64,000 nucleotides of DNA from assembly GCF_016808335.1 (NCBI RefSeq), contig NC_053145.1:28531120-28595119 (forward strand), given 5' to 3'. Under the pieces are notes generated by a model. It was given only the letters and a program-made list of their open reading frames with translations. It was not told the DNA's origin and searched no databases. The first letter of the stretch is position 1. Each line of letters opens with the position of its first letter. The DNA comes from Panicum virgatum (taxonomy: Eukaryota; Streptophyta; Magnoliopsida; Poales; Poaceae). Below, piece by piece: positions 57,286 through 64,000 of the stretch. A program made the translations under genes and the position numbers.

Positions 57286-59427
57286 TTTTTTTTGTTGAAC
57301 TAAAACTGTGGGGGAGATCCCCACAACATTTGTATTAAGAGAACTGAAAGTGAAGTTTTTACAAGTTACAGAGATACTTACAAAGCAGAGAGAGAGGAGA
57401 GGGAGGGGGGTTGGGAGACCGATTACAAAATTGAGTCAAGCCACTATACAATAGTGGATCTATGTTCCTCTCTAACCCTGTGTAATTGGAGTATGATCTA
57501 TGCCTTGAACCTAATGATCCAAAGCTGAATGCTCACTGGGTGACCTTCAAAAATCTTGCCATTTCTAATGTTCTAGAGCTACGAGGCCGCGATGATGAAG
57601 ATTTCAATGTAGTAGGGTAAGTTCATAGCAAGTCTTCCACGCTCAAGTCGGGTATGGATATCCAGAGTAGTATCCCATGAGAATTAAATTTTTGCCAGCA
57701 AACCGTGGCAAAAGGACAATAAAAAAAGAGGCAGTTGACATCTTCCACAACTTGGTCATTGCATAGCACACAGTGGTTGTTTGGTTGAACATGAAAATTT
57801 TGTCTCTGCAACATTTCTTTGGTGTTCAGCCTATCTATCAGAATGAGCCAAGGAAAGAATTTGAGTCTTGGTGTGCACTTAGATTTCCAGATCCATGTAA
57901 GTCTTTGGTACTTGTAGATGTTTGAAAGCTAACTTGTAGAATCGTCTTGATGTGTACTGATTGTTTCCCCATAGGAAGGACCAAGTGTCTATAGAGTTTT
58001 CATCATAGTTGACCTGCTGAATATCATGTTGCATTAACAGTAGTTCATTCATGGCATGTTCAGAGAGTGGTAGGTTAAATATCATTGAGATATCTTCTGT
58101 CTGCATGATTTTCTGAAGTGAAATGTTTTGATCCTTTGCAAAAGAATATAGTCTTGGGTATTTGGAGGAGAGAATATCATGAGTCCAATGATCATCCCAG
58201 AATGTTACAGTGGAGCCATTACCAATAGTACATCTGGCAATTCCTCTATAGATGGTGTTAAGTCTCAGAACATCCTTCCCCGAGAAGGATCCCACCTCTC
58301 TTGTAGCATGGGGTACCCTACTTTGATAATATTTTGACCAAATCAGATTACACCATGGGGTATTTGATTTCATGTAAAATTTGTGTAGCTGCTTCAGCAA
58401 TAAGGCATCATTCTGTAGCCTTAGGTTCAGGACACCTAGGCCACCCTTGATCTTAGGTTTTTGAACTTTTTGCCAAGCTACTAAGTTACCACCTCTATTT
58501 GACTGATTGTTGCCTCTCCATACACATTGCTTTCTAGCTCTGTCAATGTTTTCTATTACCCCTGCTAGTAGCTTGATTGTACACATAGCATAGGTAGTGA
58601 TTGGTGTAATGGCTGAGTTGATCATTCCTAGTCTTCTTGTGTAGGATAGTAAGGAGGAGCAACCTGAAAGCCTTCTCTACCTTGTCCATCATAGGTGTCA
58701 GATCTGTCATCCTTGGTTTGGGGGTACCCATTGGAAGACCTTAGTAAGTGAAAGGTAGAGAACCAATTTGGCAGCCGAGGACAGCAACAAGGTTTACCAT
58801 GCTATCCTCAGGAACATTGATGGGAATCATAGAAGATTTGCTGAAATTTACTTTCAGTCTAGTGGAGAGGGCAAAATCATTCCTTTTAAATGAGCTATTT
58901 GGGCTGCATCAGCTTGCGTAAGCAACAGAGTATCATCAGCATATTGAATGATGGAGAAATCACTGGTAGGTTGAGAGATAGGAAGATGCAGGTGTCCTTG
59001 GTGATAGGCATCATTGACCAGATATTGCACAAGTTTAGCTGCTAACACAAAAAGAAAAGGGGACAGAGGATCCCCTTGTCTCACCCCTCTCTTGAAATGA
59101 AATTGTTTTCCAGGAACACCATTAAGCAGGATGGATGAAAAACCAGAAGAGAAAATCATTTTCATCCATTTTATCCATAATTCTGGGAACCCCTAATGAT
59201 CCATCATGTTTAGCACTGCAAAATGCTCCACTGTATCAAAGGATTTTGCAAACTCCAACTTTAGTATTATGATTTGTCTTTTGCTCTAATGACATTGATG
59301 GATGTACTCAAAGCTCCAGGCCAAGCAATCTTGTATGGTTCTTCCTTTGATAAATCCATATTGGTTTGCATGAATAAAGTCAAGGATAAGAGCCTACAGT
59401 CTTTCAGCTAATATTTTTGTAAGGAGT
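57286..59427 (-). mobile_element. 5'-truncated L1-type LINE (ORF2 remnant)
   Basis: On the minus strand from 59427: ILAERL...LILDFIHANQYGFIKG then RTIQDCLAWSFEYIH and the reverse transcriptase core ([20 protein letters not shown]; catalytic [13 protein letters not shown]). Next come ITPITTYAMCTIKL, CVWRGNNQSNRGGNLVAW, KPKIKGGLGVLNLRLQN and a zf-RVT region (HCVLCNDQVVEDVNCLFFYC). It ends in a 3'UTR and a T run at 57286-57293 (poly-A on the minus strand). Several stops (near 59280 and 59195, and a gap near 58740) make it non-coding. No target duplication was matched. Catalytic Tyr-Ala-Asp-Asp is intact. Confidence 0.9.
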
Positions 59428-59640
59428 TTAGGGTGTGATTGGATGGGTGCATTAGCCTCTAGCCAGGCTTCCGCAGTGCAGCCGGCCAATGTTTGGTTCC
59501 CTGCATCGGCCTCTAAGCCAGGCCCGGGTAGTGCAAAAGCAACCCTTCGGCCTACATTGCTAGGAACGACCGATTTGAGCGTATCCAGCTAGTGCAGCCT
59601 GCATTGTGTTTGGGCAGGCAAAGTTTGGTGGGCCTAGATT
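59428..59640. other. Possible MITE or transposon end
   Basis: Begins AGGGTGTGATTGGATGGGTG, a start shared by many grass MITEs, with palindromic GGCC-rich pieces (CAGCCGGCCAATG). The right end was not found. Confidence 0.35.
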
Positions 59641-59865
59641 AGTTTTCTCACCATCGGTGCTCACTCGCCGTGGAGGGAGCGCACCCAACGCCGGAGGAGC
59701 TCGCCGCGCAGCAGGCTCGGTAAGACTGCCGATGCTTCTTGCAGCCGACGGAGCTCATCCTCGGTCAACCAGTGGCTCTCGCCCACTCACTGCTGCCTTG
59801 CACGGTCGGTGGAGCTCAGCTATATAGCTGGCGAGTGGCAGCGTCGCATCACCCCCGAGTAGGAA

Positions 59866-60086
59866 CTGGCTGTCGCCGCCGCTGCCGTAGTTATCGGACT
59901 CGTTCTCGCTACTGTCGGTGCCGTTGGTGCGTATGCCGCTGCTCCCGTGGCTGTCCCCATCGGAGTTGTTGTTGAGCCCGTCCATGCCCTCCATGCTCAT
60001 GTACGCATTGAACAGGTCGTTGCCCGCGGCGCCTCCGTGGAGGCCCTAGCCGCCAGACTCCACCTTGGGCGTCGGCAACAGTGGCG
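59866..60086 (-). pseudogene. Fragment resembling an RF2a-type bZIP transcription factor
   Basis: The minus strand reads NDLFNAYMSMEGMDGLNNN, then SDGDSHGSSGIRTNGTDSSE and NESDNYGSGG. The order DLFxxYMSM...LN...SDG...SSG...TNG.DSS.NE is what I remember from the acidic and Ser-rich segment upstream of the bZIP in rice RF2a/RF2b and Arabidopsis VIP1-group proteins. An in-frame stop lies just upstream (after VESGG), and the bZIP itself is not present on either side. It is cut at 60086 by the gypsy LTR. Probably a captured or dead gene fragment; assignment is from memory of the family. Confidence 0.5.
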
Positions 60087-61319
60087 TGTTGACGGTCCTT
60101 AAGTCAGAAATAAAACCATCAACTCTTGCATCTTTTCATGACTTTCAAACACCAAAAATAGTTATAGGGCTTATTTCTAACCATTTCCCGAAGTTTTGGT
60201 GATTCTTGGATTGCAGGCACCCATACACAGAATAAGGCAAAAACATACAAAAGACGCAACACAAATGCACGAAATATCCAACCCTGCGTCACACTTACAA
60301 TGAGGGCCCACAAAGTAGGGCAAACCGACGAATGAAGCCTCGGCACCGACGTATAATCAAGAGGGCCCACTCACCAGTCTCCCTGCAAAAGTCGGTGGGC
60401 AAAGGCGGTAGAGTGGGGCTAGCCGAACCTGGACGGGTTCCCGGCCCCCTCAGCTTTGGAAGGAAGGTTGCCACCGCCATCCCAACGTCGGTTGCCAACA
60501 TTCCCGCGCTTTTCTCACCCAGGAACCGACCTCTCCACACTATATAAGGAGCATTGACACACCCTCTCAAGCATTCACCATTCATTCATTCCATCACATA
60601 CACAAGGAGGAGTAGTAGTAGGACTCCACTTATATCATTAGAGTAGGGAAGTGTGCGAGGTGGAGGATCGGAGAAGAGCTGGACGTGTTGGCCTCTCTTC
60701 ATCTTGTATTTCGACGGGTACGAATCACTTGAGTAAGTATCCGGAGTTCATCTTCTGTTAAGTTCTAGGTTCAGTATTCTTAAGCTATTCATTTGTTTAC
60801 GGGTTCATCGTACGTTCTAGTAACGTAGAGGGCCCCTAATAAAGACGGGTAACCCTGCGCAACGCTGGAGTACGTAGTTGAAGGCTTAAGCATGGTGCTT
60901 AGGTCCTAAATTGTCTTTGTGTTGCCTCGTGCTCCACAGTATTGCGAGGTAGACCGTAGGTGGTGACAGCCCTGTCGGTCCGCTACAAAGCTGCTTCGTG
61001 GTTAGTGCATTCCCCATGTCCGAGTACGGCGTAGAGCCACAAGCCGGAGCTCCCTAACAGTACCTGGGTCAGACCGGTGCCCAAAGTAAACAAGTGACGA
61101 GCCTAAGTTTACCCTGCCTTGATCCTTGGCCGTAGATAAACCACACTACCCGAAGCTCTCCTACTTCTTGTTCTCCTAGGTTAAGCTAGCCAGAAGATCA
61201 TTACACCTCCGTTCCCTGTAAAATTACGATACCCTGAATACTCTCTGGGTGAAGTGCTACAACGGTACTTTCCGTGCGCTTGCGGATTATTCTGTGAACG
61301 TTAAGAAATACCAAAAGCA
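60087..61319 (+). repeat. Gypsy 5' LTR, 1,233 bp
   Basis: TGTTGACGGTCCTTAAG ... CCAAAAGCA. A TATA box CACTATATAAGG near 60540 is followed by a plausible leader (CATTCACCATTCATTC). The right LTR lies outside the window, so age cannot be estimated. Confidence 0.85.
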
Positions 61320-61323
61320 TTTC

Positions 61324-61341
61324 TGGCGCCATTGCCGGGGA
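61324..61341 (+). other. Gypsy primer-binding site
   Basis: TGGCGCCATTGCCGGGGA, four bases after the LTR end. It is one base different from TGGCGCCGTTGCCGGGGA, the tRNA-Asp-type site usual for Athila-group elements. Confidence 0.85.
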
Positions 61342-61423
61342 ACGGTTGCTGTAGTTATCTTCGAACCAAGTTTGCTCGTGTATCTTTTCTTTTACCTTTT
61401 TTTCTTTTATCCTTTTCTTTTAC

Positions 61424-62230
61424 CATGGAAAACCTTTCTATCCAAAACCACAATCGTCGAAGCCAATCACAGCTTCCAGCTTCACCCTGGCTTTGTAGCC
61501 ATGGTTCGGGAACAAACCTTCTTGGGATATGATAACGAAAATCCCTACCATCACCTACGAGAGTTCGAGCAGTTGTGCTCATGTCTGTCAATCGTAGGCA
61601 TGGCACAAGAAACACTTCAGTGGAAGTTGTTTCCCTTCTCTCTCAATGAGAGGGGGAGGCAATGGTACGCCCATAACGTAGGAAAGGTAAACTGAGAATG
61701 GGAAGAACTACGGGATAGATTCTGTCTCACGTTCTTCCCCATTTCTCGCATCTCTTCCCTACGGAAAGAAATCCTCGACTTTCGTCAGGATGAGAAGGAA
61801 TCCTTAGGTGCAGCCTGGGCCAGGTTTTCACAACTTAGGCATGCCGGCCCAGACTTGTCTATCCCTAACCACGTGTTGCTTCAACACTTCTGGTTAGGAC
61901 TTAGCAAGGAATCTGCCCTATAGCTTGACATCTCTGCCGGATGATCGTTCACCCATAAAACCACAGCCGAAGGAGAAGCTCTCCTGGATCGTATCCTAGA
62001 GAACACATCCTTCACAGAAACCCTTCCGATAGCGGAATCCTCAAGCCATGAGGAAGTTCCGTTGGTTGATTCTACAATTTCATCACCACATCCCATAGAA
62101 CCAACCACCGAATCTTCCCCCGAACCAGAAACAACGGAGGAAGAAGAAATTCAACCTCCGGAGTTTCCTTTCAACATCGAGGAAGACATTTTTTCAAAAC
62201 TATGGAAACACCTCGATGTATCCCCGTGAA
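61424..62230 (+). pseudogene. Gypsy gag (broken)
   Basis: ATG at 61424 (MENLSIQNHNRRS) with a frame change before FVAMVREQTFLGYDNENPYHH. The retrotransposon gag domain follows: FPFSLNERGRQWYAHNV, EWEELRDRFCLTFFP and SLGAAWARFSQLRHAGPDL. In-frame stops occur at about 61692 (TGA), 61921 (TAG) and 61941 (TGA). An acidic Glu/Pro-rich region ends it near 62230. Non-coding now. Confidence 0.85.
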
Positions 62231-62429
62231 AAGAGACCTTCAGTTTCTAGGGACCCAGTAACCCCTCCGGATAAAGCTTCTTTACAAGAAGAAGTTAAAG
62301 GGGTGACAACTGTCATGAATAGTGAATGGGTGCACGAAGGGCAGATGTCACTCGAAGCAATTTGAATTCAAACCCCCTTATATACTCTACCCTGTTTCAT
62401 CTAAGAAACTGCTGTCTTAGCTCTTTACA

Positions 62430-64000
62430 GCCCACGGTCGAGCAAATATCATGTCAGCATCCTTTGCACTTAGCCACCTAAGTGACAACCCATTGCTCCT
62501 GACCTCGAGATCCCTATGGAGTGGACCTCGTTCCACCATGGAAGGGATCGGAATCTTTCATAAAGTACCTGTGTGGTACGATAAGACTGAGCTTGCACTA
62601 GATTTTCATATCTTCGAAGTCCAAGACTTCAACGTTTTAATCGGGCATCCCATCGAGAAGATGTTCCAAAGCATTTCCCCTTCAGGAACACTCGATGTAA
62701 CTCTTGGGGGTAAGGACATTAGCTTACCAATCCTTCGGTCAAAAGATTCCATGACCAAACCTACACCCCAAGATGCTGAACTCTTTACCGAAGAAGAAGA
62801 CGATCAGGATGAAACCTTTGAGTTACCTACTCATGAACAACCTCCTCGTCAACCCATAGAGCTGAAACCTCTTCCTTCTGGGCTCCTCTATGCTTTTCTA
62901 AATGATAAAATTGAAAGCCCCGTCATCATTAGCGACAAGCTATCTGACAAGGAAACAATAAAATTAATTGCTGTTTTGGAAAAGCATAGATCCGTGTTCG
63001 GGTACTCGCTCCAAGACCTTAAGGGAGTCAGCCCTACCCTCTGCACGCATCGTATTCCGATAGATCCTTCAAAAGCACCTTCTAGGGAGCCTCAGCGTAG
63101 GATCAACAATACGATGCGAGAGGTTGTCAAGAAAGAGGTCCTGAAACTCCTGCATGGCGGGATAATTTATCCCGTGCCACATAGCGAGTGGGTTAGCTTA
63201 GTCCAGGTAGTACCAAAGAAGGGAGGTATGACGGTCGTTGAAAACAACAAAAATGAACTAATCCCTCAACAAACCGTCACGGGATGGAGAATGTGCATAG
63301 ATTGCTAAAAACTCAACGCAACTACAAAGAAGGATCACTTTCCACTTCCGTTCATTGATGAAATGTCAGAACGGCTAGCTAAGCACTCCTTCTTCTGTTT
63401 TCTCGATGGGTATTCGGGTTATCATCAAATCCCAATCCATCCCGACGACCAGAGTATGACCACATTTACATGTCCCTACGGAACCTATGTGTCGGTATTT
63501 TTAATGCTCGCCTACCTTGGGATGCCCTAAGGTAGGAGATTGTTGGGAGCAAATCGTCGAATCTGGAACTTGAAGGTAAACGCAAGGACACAAGACACAG
63601 ATTTAGACAGGTTCGGGCCGCCGGAATAGCGTAATACCCTACGTCCTGTGTGGTGGTTTGGTATATTGCGCCCTGCGCTGGGGTGTTGTGCTCTGTTGAG
63701 AGCAATCTAGCTATATATTGGTTCATACCGATCTAGGTACACCGCCCTCCTTTATATAGTCCAGGGGGTGGAATTCTAGTCGGTTTACAAGATAGGAGTC
63801 CTAGGAGGATTACAAAGTAGAGTCCTAGGAGGATTACAGAGGAGTTCTAGTTGGAGTCTAGTTTCTTCCTTCCTTGTGTGTATCCGGAATCTTCCTCACA
63901 TCTATGCGATGTGCACAATCCCGTGGGCCCGGGTCTGACACTATGCTTATCGTAGAATGTCCTTTGGTCTATGTAACGCTCCTGCATCATTCCATAGATG
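62430..64000 (+). pseudogene. Gypsy protease end and reverse transcriptase (interrupted)
   Basis: 62451-63308 holds the protease C-terminal half (LALDFHIFEVQDFNVLIGHP) and the RT start (VVKKEVLKLLHGGIIYPVPH, WVSLVQVVPKKGGMTVVENN, GWRMCIDC). A TAA stop at 63306 stands where YRKLN is normal. RT continues with DHFPLPFIDEMSERLAKHSF, CFLDGYSGYHQIPIHPDD and CPYGTY to 63489. After the solo LTR it continues with AYRRMSFGLCNAPASFH at 63941 to the window end. The protease active-site Asp is not visible upstream of 62451. Confidence 0.88.
63490..63940 (-). mobile_element. Solo LTR, 451 bp, inside the gypsy RT
   Basis: TGTCGGTATTTTTAATG ... CCCGGGTCTGACA, flanked by an exact CTATG duplication (63485-63489, 63941-63945). 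The minus orientation is suggested by CTATATAAAGGAGGG on that strand. No coding sequence. It is much younger than the decayed RT around it or at least post-dates it. Confidence 0.88.

Larger units (their letters stand above)
60087..64000 (+). mobile_element. Athila-type gypsy retrotransposon, 5' part
   Basis: 5' LTR 60087-61319, primer-binding site, gag and protease/RT, running off the right edge. LTR start TGTTGACGGTCC, long LTR, TGGCGCC primer site and RT wording (VQVVPKKGGMTVV, WRMCID) are those of the Athila/Tat group. Coding parts contain stops. A solo LTR lies in the RT. Confidence 0.88.

Overview
The window is nuclear DNA from a grass (Poaceae, probably a panicoid; inferred). The evidence is GT-AG split genes with GC-rich first exons, plant telomere-type CCCTAAA motifs, and a dense, nested set of plant transposable elements: copia, Athila-type gypsy, L1-type LINEs, a tRNA-derived SINE, MULE, CACTA, hAT-type and Tourist-like elements. 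I see no bacterial operon, CRISPR array or rRNA gene.

Layout. (1) 1-7.7 kb: two tandem, diverged genes on the minus strand of the transposon-associated Ulp1-like cysteine-protease family. The left one runs off the window edge. The right one keeps the His/Asp/Cys triad but has a 1-nt frameshift just after the catalytic Cys. (2) 7.7-10.2 kb: an interstitial telomere-like block, a recurring CATATAAAC motif, G-rich tracts and degenerate subterminal-type repeats. (3) 10.2-19.2 kb: four inverted-repeat elements in a row, each abutting (TA)n. Two are large (about 4.4 and 3.6 kb) and related, and they carry gene-like inserts. (4) 19.6-22.1 kb: CACTA-type ends and a broken TNP2-type transposase. (5) 23.3-29.7 kb: nested elements, including a 387-bp foldback with an 11-bp target duplication and a 4.55-kb MULE with ~385-bp terminal repeats and the 9-bp duplication GAGTTTTGG. 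The MULE sits inside the right end of a Tourist-like MITE that stops 70 bp before a host start codon.

(6) 29.7-55.4 kb: the one clear host gene, an F-box/kelch-repeat protein of the OR23 type (426 aa), in two exons. Exon 1 is at 29740-30731 and exon 2 at 55115-55403; the 24,383-bp intron between them joins them in frame. The intron holds a SINE and three copia elements. Copia 1 encloses copia 2, which encloses a solo LTR; copia 1's right LTR encloses another solo LTR. A 5'-truncated LINE encloses copia 3, which encloses an hAT-like MITE. I could read a matching target-site duplication for almost every insertion, so the order of events can be reconstructed. Copia 1 is odd: its two terminal LTR pieces are inverted relative to each other although the element is flanked by a matching ATTGG.

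(7) 55.4-64 kb: gene 3' flank, a GA microsatellite, a minus-strand LINE, a fragment resembling an RF2a-type bZIP factor, and the 5' part of an Athila-type gypsy element whose RT is split by a solo LTR. The gypsy runs off the right edge.

The most interesting biology is how a compact regulatory-type gene is embedded in transposons: its proximal promoter is transposon-derived and its single intron is a transposon stack. Next come the (TA)n insertion cluster, the inverted-LTR copia and the convergent two-gene MULE. All comparisons are by eye and from memory of protein families; no searches were run.
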